A stretch of DNA of 64,000 nt from Oscillospiraceae bacterium (lineage in GTDB: Bacteria > Bacillota > Clostridia > Oscillospirales > Oscillospiraceae): contig WRLE01000011.1 of assembly GCA_009777775.1 (NCBI GenBank), positions 57,922-121,921 on the forward strand, written 5' to 3'. Numbering within the stretch: position 1 is the first letter of the stretch; every line of letters starts with the position of its first letter. The position numbers were made by a program, and so were the translations under genes. Below, one piece after another: positions 55,637 through 64,000 of this stretch. The notes under the pieces were generated by a model. That model worked only from the letters and a program-made list of their open reading frames with translations, was not told the origin of the DNA and searched no databases.

Positions 55637-56581
55637 ATGGCTAGCTCAGAAAGTAAGGAATTGCGTACTTCGATAGGCGGACAGGCTTTAATCGAGGGAA
55701 TAATGATGCGAGGACCAAAAAAACAGGCAACAGTGGTGAGAACAAAGGATGGATTGGTCACAAAAGTCGAAGAATTAAAGTTAGTTAAAGATAAGTATCC
55801 AATATTAGGTTATGTGTTTATCAGAGGAGTCGTAAATTTCGTAAACTCAATGACAGTTGGTATGAAAGCTTTGATGTTTTCAGCTGACCATATACCCGAA
55901 GAAGAGCAAGAAGAACCATCAAAATTCGAAAAATGGCTCAATTCTCGACTGGGAAATGATAAGGCGGAAAAATTTACCATCACTTTAGCGGTGGTTTTGG
56001 GCATCGCCCTGTCAGTCGGACTCTTTATGATATTACCAACATTTTTAGCAGGTATTTTTACATTACATATAAGCAGTGCGATTGCCAGAAACCTCATAGA
56101 AGGCTGCATTCGTATAGTCATTTTTCTATCATATATGTGGCTCGCCACGCGGCTTGAGGATATAAAACGAATGTGGGCATACCATGGCGCTGAACATAAA
56201 ACCATATATTGCTACGAAAAGGGATTGCCCTTAACCATTGAAAACGTAAGGCTTCAGTCCAGGATGCACCCCCGCTGCGGAACGAGTTTTATGTTCATTG
56301 TTATGATAGTAAGCATATTAGTATTCTCAACTGCCACCTGGAGTAATGTATGGATGCGTATTGTTTTGCGATTGCTCCTGCTACCGGTTGTGGTATCTAT
56401 CAGTTACGAAATTATCAGGTTGGCAGGAAAGTATGACAATCCGATCACTAAATTCGTCTCAGCACCGGGTAAAGCCCTCCAAAGGCTTACAACACAAGAG
56501 CCTGACGATGAAATGATCGAAGTTGCGATAGAAGCCATGCTTTTGGTGATTCCAGAGACTCCAGAGGAAGCGTTGTGGTAA
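55637..56581 (+). CDS. DUF1385 (YqhQ-like) membrane protein
   Basis: The 314-aa product opens with the family signature GGQALIEGIMMRGP and has further conserved blocks EHKTIYCYEKG and MHPRCGTSF. Three or four hydrophobic segments are present (about 115-150, 160-178, 215-260). The biochemical role of DUF1385 proteins is not established. In Firmicutes the gene is commonly found next to prmC, as here (33 bp gap), so the annotation is well supported by context. The ATG follows GAAAGG. It probably belongs to one transcription unit with prmC. Confidence 0.92.
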   Translation: MASSESKELRTSIGGQALIEGIMMRGPKKQATVVRTKDGLVTKVEELKLVKDKYPILGYVFIRGVVNFVNSMTVGMKALMFSADHIPEEEQEEPSKFEKWLNSRLGNDKAEKFTITLAVVLGIALSVGLFMILPTFLAGIFTLHISSAIARNLIEGCIRIVIFLSYMWLATRLEDIKRMWAYHGAEHKTIYCYEKGLPLTIENVRLQSRMHPRCGTSFMFIVMIVSILVFSTATWSNVWMRIVLRLLLLPVVVSISYEIIRLAGKYDNPITKFVSAPGKALQRLTTQEPDDEMIEVAIEAMLLVIPETPEEALW

Positions 56582-56614
56582 TGCGATTATGAGTAATAGA
56601 GGATGTAGTAATAT

Positions 56615-57478
56615 ATGAATACGTATAACGACCTCTATTTGAGAGCGCGAAGGAAGCTGCGTGCGGCAAATATCGAAGCATATGAGCTGGAAGCGCGTTT
56701 GATAATATCCCATGCAACTGGGAAGACTCGTGAGGAGTTGCTTGAACTAAGCAGATTTTTCATTGCAGACAACGATATCTTAAATACAGTTGACGAAATG
56801 CTTGAAAGACGGCTCAGTGGCGAACCTGTTGCTTATATAGTCGGGGAATGGGAGTTTTATGGTATGCCACTGTCTGTGGACAGGTCTGTTTTGATTCCAA
56901 GAGTGGATACCGAAATCCTGGCAGCAGAGGCGATACGCTTAATGAAGCTCAAAGGAGAAAAGACAAGGGTGCTAGACCTTTGTACAGGAAGCGGAGCCAT
57001 TGGGCTTGCAGTAGCAGCAAATGTTCCCGATTGCCGTGTGGTGGCTGCAGACATTTCAGAGAGTGCTTTAGCGATTTGCCGTATGAATATGCTGCGCAAC
57101 CGATTGACTCGTAATGTGACAGCCATACTAGCAGACGCTCGAGAAGAACCGCCATCCTTATTGGGAACATTCGATGCGATTGTTTGCAATCCTCCTTACA
57201 TTCCCACCTGGGAGCTTTCGAGATTAGATACATCCGTTCGAGACTATGAACCTAGATTAGCACTTGACGGTGGTGATGATGGACTGGAATTTTTCAGATT
57301 AATCAGCAAAAAATGGCAAACGCTTCTCAGGGAAGGCGGTTATCTAGCTTTCGAGTGCGGTATCGGACAATCCCAAGCAGTTTCTGATATAATGGAAGTA
57401 AATGGTTTCATAAATATAAAGACCCACCTTGACACCTTAGAAATAGAAAGGGTAATTGTGGGACAGGTTAAGAATTAG
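56615..57478 (+). CDS. prmC: Peptide chain release factor N5-glutamine methyltransferase
   Basis: PrmC methylates the Gln of the GGQ motif in release factors RF1 and RF2 using S-adenosylmethionine. At 287 aa it is of normal length. The N-terminal helical domain is followed by SAM motif I (DLCTGSGAIG, 121-130), the acidic motif (VVAADIS) and the catalytic NPPY (192-195). Like radA, its stop codon lies inside a heptamer repeat array, and the last residues (GQVKN) run into it. recA starts 62 bp downstream. Confidence 0.95.
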   Translation: MNTYNDLYLRARRKLRAANIEAYELEARLIISHATGKTREELLELSRFFIADNDILNTVDEMLERRLSGEPVAYIVGEWEFYGMPLSVDRSVLIPRVDTEILAAEAIRLMKLKGEKTRVLDLCTGSGAIGLAVAANVPDCRVVAADISESALAICRMNMLRNRLTRNVTAILADAREEPPSLLGTFDAIVCNPPYIPTWELSRLDTSVRDYEPRLALDGGDDGLEFFRLISKKWQTLLREGGYLAFECGIGQSQAVSDIMEVNGFINIKTHLDTLEIERVIVGQVKN

Positions 57479-57500
57479 GAGTTAGGAATTAGGAGTTAGG
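57475..57500. repeat. TTAGGAG/TTAGGAA heptamers at the prmC stop
   Basis: Three full heptamers and a partial fourth start within the final codon of prmC and extend toward recA. The same unit is found after radA. Confidence 0.8.
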
Positions 57501-57540
57501 TTTACCAAATTCCGCGTGAAATGACTGGGAGGTCAAAAAC

Positions 57541-58635
57541 ATGGCAGAGAAGAAAAAATACACACCGGCAACACCGGCGGAAGATAGGCAAAAGGCATTG
57601 GAAACAGCGATGTCCCAGATAGAAAAGAACCACGGTAAGGGAGCAATAATGCGCCTTGGCGATAGGCAAACCATTCAAGTTGATGCCATTTCCACGGGTT
57701 CTATTTCATTGGATTTTGCTTTGGGAATCGGTGGAGTGCCAAAGGGTAGGATAGTAGAAATATTCGGTCCGGAATCCTCTGGTAAAACCACTTTGGCTCT
57801 ACACATCATAGCCGAAGCGCAAAAAGCAGGCGGTGAAGCTGCATTCATTGATGCGGAGCATGCTTTGGAACCCGCATATGCAAGGGCAGTTGGTGTTGAT
57901 ATTGAAAACCTTTTGATTTCACAACCCGATATGGGCGATGATGCCTTGGCTATTACGGAACTCTTGGTGCGTTCTGGTGCTGTGGATGTGGTGGTAATCG
58001 ACTCTGTAGCAGCACTTGTTCCCAGACAAGAAGTGGAAGGTGAGATAGGGGATGCCAGCGTCGGTGTAGTTGCCAGACTCATGTCCCAAGCCCTCAGAAA
58101 GCTAGCAGGCTCCATATCTAGAACAAATTGCATAGTCATATTTATTAACCAGTTGCGTGAAAAAATCGGGGTGACATATGGAAATCCCGAAACCACACCA
58201 GGTGGTAGAGCTCTAAAATATTTTTCCAGTGTCCGCATCGATGTGAGACGAGCAGAAACTATTAAGGTAGGCACAGAGCAAGTTGGTAATAGAACAAGGG
58301 CAAAAATTGTGAAAAATAAAGTTGCTCCGCCATTTAGAGAAGCTGAATTTGATATAATGTTCGGCGAAGGCATATCAAAATATGGTGAAATAGTTGATTT
58401 AGGTGTCAGGCTTGGAATCATTGAAAAGAGCGGTGCATGGTACACAATCAGTGACCTTCGTTTCCAAGGCAGAGATAACCTGAAAGAATACCTTAAAGAT
58501 CATCAAGATGTCTCAGACGAACTGGAAGCCCAAATCAGGCGAGATTCCCAAAAACTAATGTCCCCCCAAGAAAAAGTAGCAGCCATAGCAGCCGGCAGAG
58601 CGGTTGACATAGACGCAGACGATTTTGAGGGATAG
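57541..58635 (+). CDS. recA: Recombinase RecA
   Basis: RecA polymerises on single-stranded DNA, catalyses strand exchange and stimulates LexA self-cleavage. At 364 aa it is of normal length. Walker A is GPESSGKTT (76-84), Walker B is VVIDSVAAL, and the DNA-binding loop 2 region (INQLREKIG, then [11 protein letters not shown]) is intact. The C-terminus is acidic (DIDADDFEG), as usual. The ribosome binding site GGGAGGT lies 7 nt before the ATG. No Firmicute LexA box was seen in the 62-bp upstream gap, so expression may come from an upstream promoter. Confidence 0.98.
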   Translation: MAEKKKYTPATPAEDRQKALETAMSQIEKNHGKGAIMRLGDRQTIQVDAISTGSISLDFALGIGGVPKGRIVEIFGPESSGKTTLALHIIAEAQKAGGEAAFIDAEHALEPAYARAVGVDIENLLISQPDMGDDALAITELLVRSGAVDVVVIDSVAALVPRQEVEGEIGDASVGVVARLMSQALRKLAGSISRTNCIVIFINQLREKIGVTYGNPETTPGGRALKYFSSVRIDVRRAETIKVGTEQVGNRTRAKIVKNKVAPPFREAEFDIMFGEGISKYGEIVDLGVRLGIIEKSGAWYTISDLRFQGRDNLKEYLKDHQDVSDELEAQIRRDSQKLMSPQEKVAAIAAGRAVDIDADDFEG

Positions 58636-58640
58636 GTTTT

Positions 58641-58661
58641 CAATGAACAATGAACAATTAG
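58641..58661. repeat. CAATGAA heptamers after recA
   Basis: CAATGAA, CAATGAA and CAATTAG in 7-bp register, 5 bp after the recA stop. Confidence 0.55.
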
Positions 58662-58674
58662 ACCTCGTGTCATT

Positions 58675-58895
58675 CTAAGCACACCCGGTGTCATTCTGAG
58701 CGAAGCGAAGAATCTTATTGCAACACAACGAAAAACAAGTGAACACATATAGTGTGCGTATATCTATTGATAGCACCCAATATGTCATACTGAGGGAACC
58801 TCAATGTCATACTAAGCACACCCCGTGTCATTCTGAGCGAAGCGAAGAATCTTATTGCAACACAACGAAAAACGAATGAACACATATAGTGTGCG
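58675..58895. repeat. Two 84-bp direct repeats between recA and recX
   Basis: Copies at 58675-58758 and 58812-58895 differ at only three positions. Each contains the dispersed motif GTGTCATTCTGAGCGAAGCG followed by AAGAATCTTATTGCAACA. A related shorter copy is at 20536-20575. The 53-bp spacer carries degenerate pieces of the same motif. Minus-strand ORFs read across it are repeat-derived. Confidence 0.85.
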
Positions 58896-58934
58896 GGTGA
58901 ACACATAATAAGTTCAAACGAAAAGGTGTACCTA

Positions 58935-59549
58935 TTGACCATTGAAAGCGTTGAAAAGAAAAGTGAAAAATCCAGCATCTATATAATATATTTTGATGAT
59001 GGCACCGAGATGAGTATGAATGCGAACCAACTTGGACTACATGGGATTCACGAAGGGAAAGAGTTTACCCAGGAAGAATATGCCCATTTTCGCATAGAAG
59101 TGGAACTTGGCGAATCTAAAGCAAAAGCATTGCAAACATTGGGGAGCAGACAGCTATCTTCAAGGGAAATACAAAAACGATTAATTAGCAAAGGTTATAG
59201 TCCTGAAATAGCAGAAATGACATCGGATTGGCTAAATGATATAGGCTTAATCAACGATGAAGAATATGGAAAATCCATAGCGAGACATTATGCCCAAAAA
59301 GGATATGGACAAGCAAGGATTAGGCAAGAGCTTTTCAAAAGAGGCATTGAACGTGAGTTATGGGAACAATCTTTAGAGGAAATAGAAGGAAGCGAAGATG
59401 CCGTATTTACGTTCATTGAAAGAAAGCTCCGAACGGGTGACAGCGAAAAGGATATAGAACGCATCACAGCAGCCTTAGTCCGAAGAGGTTACAGCTATTC
59501 GGAAGCAAAAGAGACATTGCGAAGATATTTCGATGAAAACGAAGATTGA
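58935..59549 (+). CDS. recX: Regulatory protein RecX
   Basis: RecX binds RecA filaments and limits their activity. The product has the three-helix repeats of the family (SSREIQKRLISKGYSPEIAE; NDEEYGKSIARHYAQKGYG; IRQELFKRGIERELWEQ). A TTG start at 58935 is preferred because AAAAGGTG ends 6 nt before it, giving 204 aa; the GTG at 58926 overlaps that site. It follows recA with 299 bp of repeat sequence between them, a common gene order in Firmicutes. Confidence 0.88.
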   Translation: MTIESVEKKSEKSSIYIIYFDDGTEMSMNANQLGLHGIHEGKEFTQEEYAHFRIEVELGESKAKALQTLGSRQLSSREIQKRLISKGYSPEIAEMTSDWLNDIGLINDEEYGKSIARHYAQKGYGQARIRQELFKRGIERELWEQSLEEIEGSEDAVFTFIERKLRTGDSEKDIERITAALVRRGYSYSEAKETLRRYFDENED

Positions 59550-59595
59550 TGAATAACAATAAAAAATATGTAATAAAACAAACAAGGATAAAAAA

Positions 59596-61026
59596 ATGTC
59601 TTTTAAAATCGGAATAGTCTCGCTGGGTTGTGCAAAAAACCTTATAAACACAGAACAAATGATGTACTTGCTCACCGAAGCAGGCTATGAAGTAACAAGC
59701 GAAACAGAGGATGTGGCAGCTGTCCTAGTGAATACCTGCGGCTTCATCGAAAGCGCAAAGATGGAAGCCATAGATACCATCATCGAACTGGGTAAGCTAA
59801 AAGAAGAAGGGCGCATAAAAAAACTCATAGTAGCTGGTTGCCTTGCTGAGCGATACAAAGATGAGATACTAAGCCAAATGCCGGAAATAGATGCAGTTGT
59901 AGGTGTTGGGAGCTTTGATGAAATTGTGGCTGCAGTAAAAGGAGCTTTAGCTGATATAGAAAATGCTACTGAAATCGATATAGCATCTGAAATCGAAAAT
60001 GCATCTGGAAACGATAGCACACAAAAAACAAAGCAAATCCAATCTCAAACACAAGCAAAAGCCCAGTATTTTGGCGACATCAATGCAAAACTCAGCGAAA
60101 CTAAAAGAGTCATTACAACATCCACTGCTTGGACATACCTGAAAATCGCCGACGGCTGCGATAATCATTGCGCCTACTGCGCTATCCCGAGTATTCGGGG
60201 CCGTTTTCGTAGCCGTCATATGGAAAACATAATAGATGAAGCAAAAGACCTTGCTCAAAAGGGTATTAAGGAACTAATTATAGTAGCGCAGGATGTGACG
60301 AGATATGGGCGTGATCTTTATGGGAAAGCAATGTTAGCAACGCTTCTTAGGGAGCTGTGTACCATTGAATCCATAAAGTGGATTCGTCTACATTATTTAT
60401 ATCCTGATGAAATTAGCGATGAACTTATTGAAGTAATCGCAGAAAATGATATAATAGTGAAGTATCTCGATATACCTATCCAACATATAAATGATGAAAT
60501 ACTGAAAAATATGGGTAGAAGGGGTACTGGCGATGAAATAAAGTCATTAATTTCGCATCTGCGGGAGCGGATACCTGGATTGGTGCTTCGCACAAGCATC
60601 ATTGCTGGTTTACCTGGTGAAAATGATGAGCAGTTCGATGAGCTGGGACAATTTCTCAAAGAGGCGAAAATCCAACGTACTGGCATTTTTACATATTCTC
60701 CAGAAGAGGGAACGCCAGCTGCAGATATGGATAGACCAGAGCAATATATGGCTGAACACCGTGCAAAAGTGCTGGGTGACATCCAGTCCATCGTAATAGA
60801 TGATTACAATGCAGCAAGAATTGGTACAACTACGGAAGTTTTAATCGAATCAATGACCGATGAAGGTTATATCGGTCGCAGTTATGCTGAATCTCCTGAA
60901 ATAGATGGATATATCCATATTGATGGAGATGGGATAAACATAGATGAGTTCGTTTCTGTGCTGATAACAGATACACGAGACGGAGAATTGTTTGGGGTGA
61001 GAGTTCTCGATGAATACAGCGAATAA
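59596..61026 (+). CDS. rimO: Ribosomal protein uS12 methylthiotransferase RimO
   Basis: RimO is a radical-SAM enzyme that adds a methylthio group to an Asp of ribosomal protein S12. The N-terminal UPF0004 domain carries cluster ligands Cys12, Cys48 and Cys82, and the radical-SAM CxxxCxxC is Cys188, Cys192 and Cys195 (CDNHCAYCAIP). A TRAM-like C-terminus follows. At 476 aa it is longer than usual (about 440) because of a low-complexity Ser/Thr/Gln/Asn-rich linker at about 120-160 between the two domains. The ATG follows AAGGA. It overlaps pgsA by 17 bp, indicating translational coupling. Confidence 0.94.
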   Translation: MSFKIGIVSLGCAKNLINTEQMMYLLTEAGYEVTSETEDVAAVLVNTCGFIESAKMEAIDTIIELGKLKEEGRIKKLIVAGCLAERYKDEILSQMPEIDAVVGVGSFDEIVAAVKGALADIENATEIDIASEIENASGNDSTQKTKQIQSQTQAKAQYFGDINAKLSETKRVITTSTAWTYLKIADGCDNHCAYCAIPSIRGRFRSRHMENIIDEAKDLAQKGIKELIIVAQDVTRYGRDLYGKAMLATLLRELCTIESIKWIRLHYLYPDEISDELIEVIAENDIIVKYLDIPIQHINDEILKNMGRRGTGDEIKSLISHLRERIPGLVLRTSIIAGLPGENDEQFDELGQFLKEAKIQRTGIFTYSPEEGTPAADMDRPEQYMAEHRAKVLGDIQSIVIDDYNAARIGTTTEVLIESMTDEGYIGRSYAESPEIDGYIHIDGDGINIDEFVSVLITDTRDGELFGVRVLDEYSE

Positions 61027-61543
61027 ATTGACAATTGCAAGGATATTGCTGATACCTGTGTACCTGCTGGTGCTATACATAGGTTTCCGTGGCAGCAACT
61101 TGGTGGCGATGGCGATATTCATAATAGCATCATTGACAGACCTGGCGGATGGATATATAGCCAGAAGCAGAAATGAAGAAACGGAGTTCGGTGTATTCGC
61201 TGACCCCTTGGCAGATAAAATCCTTGTCGTTTCTGCAATGCTTTGGTTCGTGGAAAAGGGGACACTTCCAGGCTGGGTTGCTCTAATCGTGATAATCCGC
61301 GAGTTCATGGTGACAGCTCTCAGGCTCATCGCAGTGGGTAGCGGTAGGGTCATAGCTGCTGGTATTACAGGAAAAGTGAAGACTGTGGTGACGATGATAT
61401 GCCTTTCAGCGATGCATATAAATATGCCCAGATGGATACTATATTATTGTTTCGCCGCTATATCAGCCACAACCATTGTATCAGGTATTGAATATTATGT
61501 TAAAAACTTCGATGTATTAAAACTCCAATTGAGCAATCGATAA
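61010..61543 (+). CDS. pgsA: CDP-diacylglycerol-glycerol-3-phosphate 3-phosphatidyltransferase
   Basis: PgsA makes phosphatidylglycerol phosphate, the first step to phosphatidylglycerol, at the membrane. The CDP-alcohol phosphotransferase signature DG-x2-AR-x8-G-x3-D-x3-D is complete (DGYIARS, then GVFADPLAD). Several hydrophobic segments span the 177-aa protein. It starts inside the 3' end of rimO, a linkage often seen in Firmicutes. Confidence 0.94.
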   Translation: MNTANKLTIARILLIPVYLLVLYIGFRGSNLVAMAIFIIASLTDLADGYIARSRNEETEFGVFADPLADKILVVSAMLWFVEKGTLPGWVALIVIIREFMVTALRLIAVGSGRVIAAGITGKVKTVVTMICLSAMHINMPRWILYYCFAAISATTIVSGIEYYVKNFDVLKLQLSNR

Positions 61544-61574
61544 TGCATAAAACAGATAAATAAAAGGGGATTAG

Positions 61575-62465
61575 TTGAACTTGGAATTTAAAAAACTAAC
61601 ACTGGATGATATTGACAGACTAAGACCATACTTTACAGAAAACACATGCCGTATTAATGACTGTACGGTGGGTGGTACATTCATATGGCGAGATTATCAT
61701 CAAACAGAGTACTCATTGGATGACGATGGAGTGCTATTTTTTAAGATATCATACCCAGAACCAGCATTCACACAGCCGAGGGGAATAGAACCTAATAGAG
61801 AGTCATATGAACGCATAATCGAATATGCCGAATCAAATGACCTACCAGTTCGCCTGTGTGCAGTAGGCGAAGCCAAGCTAGAGGGTATACTTGAACTCTT
61901 CCCAGGTTCGACAGTGAAAAGTGATAGAAACACATTCGACTATTTATATAATAGCAGCGACTTAACTACTCTTGCAGGTCGCAAATACTCGGGACAACGT
62001 AATCATATCAATAGGTTCATGCGTGAACACCCAACATGGTCATTTGAGCCGCTGACAAATGAACGAATCCCTGAAGTAATAGCCTTTTATCAAAAATTCG
62101 CCCAAGAAAACATCAAGGATGCTTTTTCATATAATGAAGGTAACTTAAAATCTGAGGAAGTTCTTGATAATTTCGAGCTATATGGTCAGTATGGCGGAGT
62201 GCTGTATGTGAAAGATGTGGTAGTTGGTGCTTCCTTTGGTGAGCCTCTTGGAGACACTCTCTATGTACACCAGGAAAAAGCCGATGTTTCCTATCATGGC
62301 GCATACCCCATGCTGGTAAACCAATTTGCGAAAATGTATGTCACAGATGAGATCGAGCATATAAACAGAGAAGAAGACGACGGCGTGGAAGGCTTACGCA
62401 CATCAAAAATGTCATACCACCCATCCATGCTCATGACTAAATACACAGTTGAGCTTAAATACTAA
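61575..62465 (+). CDS. DUF2156-domain protein (GNAT-like fold)
   Basis: The 296-aa product resembles the DUF2156 family, related to the C-terminal aminoacyl-transferase domain of MprF-type proteins but without membrane segments. Typical stretches are YSGQRNHINRFMREHP and the late YHGAYPMLVNQFAK with YVTDEIEHINREEDDG. It starts with TTG preceded by AAGGGGA. It lies 31 bp after pgsA, and a role connected to phosphatidylglycerol is possible from context only. The substrate is unknown. Confidence 0.8.
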   Translation: MNLEFKKLTLDDIDRLRPYFTENTCRINDCTVGGTFIWRDYHQTEYSLDDDGVLFFKISYPEPAFTQPRGIEPNRESYERIIEYAESNDLPVRLCAVGEAKLEGILELFPGSTVKSDRNTFDYLYNSSDLTTLAGRKYSGQRNHINRFMREHPTWSFEPLTNERIPEVIAFYQKFAQENIKDAFSYNEGNLKSEEVLDNFELYGQYGGVLYVKDVVVGASFGEPLGDTLYVHQEKADVSYHGAYPMLVNQFAKMYVTDEIEHINREEDDGVEGLRTSKMSYHPSMLMTKYTVELKY

Positions 62466-62477
62466 TGAGGTGATAAA

Positions 62478-63032
62478 TTGCCAATCTACACAATTATCGC
62501 TGGTGTCAACGGAGTGGGAAAGTCTAGCTTGACAGGTGTATTAAGAGCCGAACGTAATGATTTGGGTTATATAATTGATGTTGACAAAATAGGTACAGAG
62601 ACAAAAAGTAATCCAATAAATGCTGGGAAAATCGCATTGAATAAAATCGATGATTGTCTCTCAAAGGGCTTGTCTTTCACCCAAGAAACTACACTATCTG
62701 GTTTTAGAACAGAAAAGTCAGTTAAGATAGCCAAAGATAAAGGATATACCACTCGATTATTCTACATTGGTCTTGATACTGCTCTGGAGAGCGAAAAGCG
62801 CATCAAAAACCGAGTTGAAAAAGGTGGACATGATGTCGATTCAAAAGATGTCCAGCGGCGTTTTAATAAACGATTTGAAGATTTGATAAAAATTTTACCA
62901 CTATGCGACGAAGTACGCCTGTATGACAACGAAAATGGATTCATCGAAGTTGCTGAATATAAAAACGGAAAGTTAATATGCAAAGGCGATTACAGACCAA
63001 CATGGCTAGTGGAGCTAGCTAGAATGCTATAA
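62478..63032 (+). CDS. Zeta-toxin-like P-loop kinase, no antitoxin seen
   Basis: The 184-aa product begins with a P-loop (GVNGVGKSS, 9-17) after one beta strand, then IDVDKIG and the QETTLSG stretch typical of zeta-toxin/AAA_33 kinases, and an R-rich lid (RIKNRVEKGGHDV, then RRFNKRF). Zeta toxins phosphorylate UDP-GlcNAc, but many relatives are not toxins. No epsilon-type antitoxin gene is adjacent: the upstream neighbour is DUF2156, with a 12-bp gap. The TTG start is supported by GAGGTGA 4 nt upstream. A strong terminator follows directly. Confidence 0.75.
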   Translation: MPIYTIIAGVNGVGKSSLTGVLRAERNDLGYIIDVDKIGTETKSNPINAGKIALNKIDDCLSKGLSFTQETTLSGFRTEKSVKIAKDKGYTTRLFYIGLDTALESEKRIKNRVEKGGHDVDSKDVQRRFNKRFEDLIKILPLCDEVRLYDNENGFIEVAEYKNGKLICKGDYRPTWLVELARML

Positions 63033-63048
63033 TAATTAAACTACAGAT

Positions 63049-63110
63049 AATAATAAAAAGCGTCTAAAATATGCAAAAAGTGCATATTTTGGTCGCTTTT
63101 TTTTATTATT
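63049..63110 (+). terminator. Strong rho-independent terminator after the kinase gene
   Basis: A long stem pairs AATAATAAAAAGCG with CGCTTTTTTTTATTATT, with an inner AAAATATGC/GCATATTTT stem, followed by a run of eight T. The A-rich left side would also let it work on the opposite strand. Confidence 0.9.
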
Positions 63111-63165
63111 CTGTTTAGCTATAATACAATTCAAAATATGTATCGGCTAAAAGCGTACTTGTGCT

Positions 63166-63208
63166 CTTTTTCTTTCTATAATCACAAGCAGTAATAGAAA
63201 GGAAAAAG
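63166..63208 (+). promoter_or_regulatory. Hairpin covering the recombinase ribosome binding site, with overlapping -10-like box
   Basis: CTTTTTCTTTCTAT (63166-63179) pairs with ATAGAAAGGAAAAAG (63194-63208) with one bulge. The right arm contains AAAGGA, the likely ribosome binding site of the recombinase. A TATAAT at 63177-63182 overlaps the left arm, without a good -35 box; CTTGTG and CACAAG flank it as a 6-bp inverted pair. Confidence 0.45.
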
Positions 63209-63213
63209 CGTAG

Positions 63214-63813
<600 letters not shown>

Positions 63814-63846
63814 AAGCTGATAGGTGGAGATATAATGAGTTTCAAA

Positions 63847-63974
63847 CTATGCAAAAGTGTACATTTATGTAGTGCGAATTTTTATATAATACAAGCTTTT
63901 CCATGCAAAATGGGAGGACATATTGTGCATATTTATGCAATTATTCATAAAATGATAGGTTATATGCATAAATA
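63847..63974. repeat. Candidate recombination-site repeats downstream of the serine recombinase
   Basis: TATGCAAAAGTGTACATTTA (63848-63867) resembles the sequence at 63070-63090 on the other side of the gene. Farther on, TATTTATGCA (63930-63939) and its exact inverse TGCATAAATA (63965-63974) are separated by 25 bp. The spacing is compatible with a resolvase subsite but not diagnostic. Confidence 0.45.
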
Positions 63975-64000
63975 GCATGCTTTTATTCAAGTCATGTAAT

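Noticed and set aside
57675..58445. 256-codon minus-strand ORF opposite recA
   Set aside because: recA is certain on the plus strand; the antisense ORF is a composition effect with no ribosome binding site or family match.

Overview
The window looks like a chromosomal segment of an anaerobic Clostridia-type Firmicute. The support is a housekeeping block in Firmicutes style (prmC, recA, recX, rimO, pgsA), surface proteins anchored by SLH domains rather than LPXTG, AGGAGG-type ribosome binding sites, and several TTG starts. No species can be named from the sequence alone.

Layout. At the left edge is the 3' part of radA (+). Convergent to it, on the minus strand, are a phosphopantetheinyl transferase and an ECF-type sigma factor that carries its own transmembrane segment and five extracytoplasmic repeats. 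From 4.5 to 51.5 kb the minus strand holds six secreted proteins (about 1190, 398, 3342, 3255, 1063 and 5314 residues) and one small unknown gene. The six share a parts kit: signal peptide, an RCC1-type beta-propeller in three of them, a cadherin-like beta-sandwich module, long arrays of CnaA/D2- or DUF11-like domains with a conserved Lys/Asp/Asn pattern, an FnIII-like module, FctA/CnaB-like pilin domains, and in three of them a C-terminal SLH triplet. Divergent from the 16-kb giant gene, the plus strand carries a lipoprotein with Asp-rich propeller-type motifs and an OmpR/HisKA two-component system, then DUF1385, prmC, recA, recX, rimO, pgsA, a DUF2156 gene, a zeta-toxin-like P-loop kinase and a serine recombinase.

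Working model (inference). The SLH proteins are held on secondary cell-wall polymer and project long isopeptide-stabilised stalks tipped with RCC1 propellers. The proteins without SLH may be released or may associate with them. The membrane-tethered sigma factor beside the cluster, and the lipoprotein/two-component unit divergent from the largest gene, are the obvious candidate regulators. This is the part of the window most likely to be an undescribed system.

Non-coding sequence is rich in repeats. There are two MITE-like elements with perfect terminal inverted repeats of 32 bp or more, a family of 7-bp-period tandem repeats that begin at or just after stop codons, an 84-bp direct duplication between recA and recX, and a 33-bp perfect palindrome inside the 3342-residue gene. 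No tRNA, rRNA, CRISPR array, transposase gene or prophage was seen. Coordinates of domains inside the giant genes are estimates by eye.
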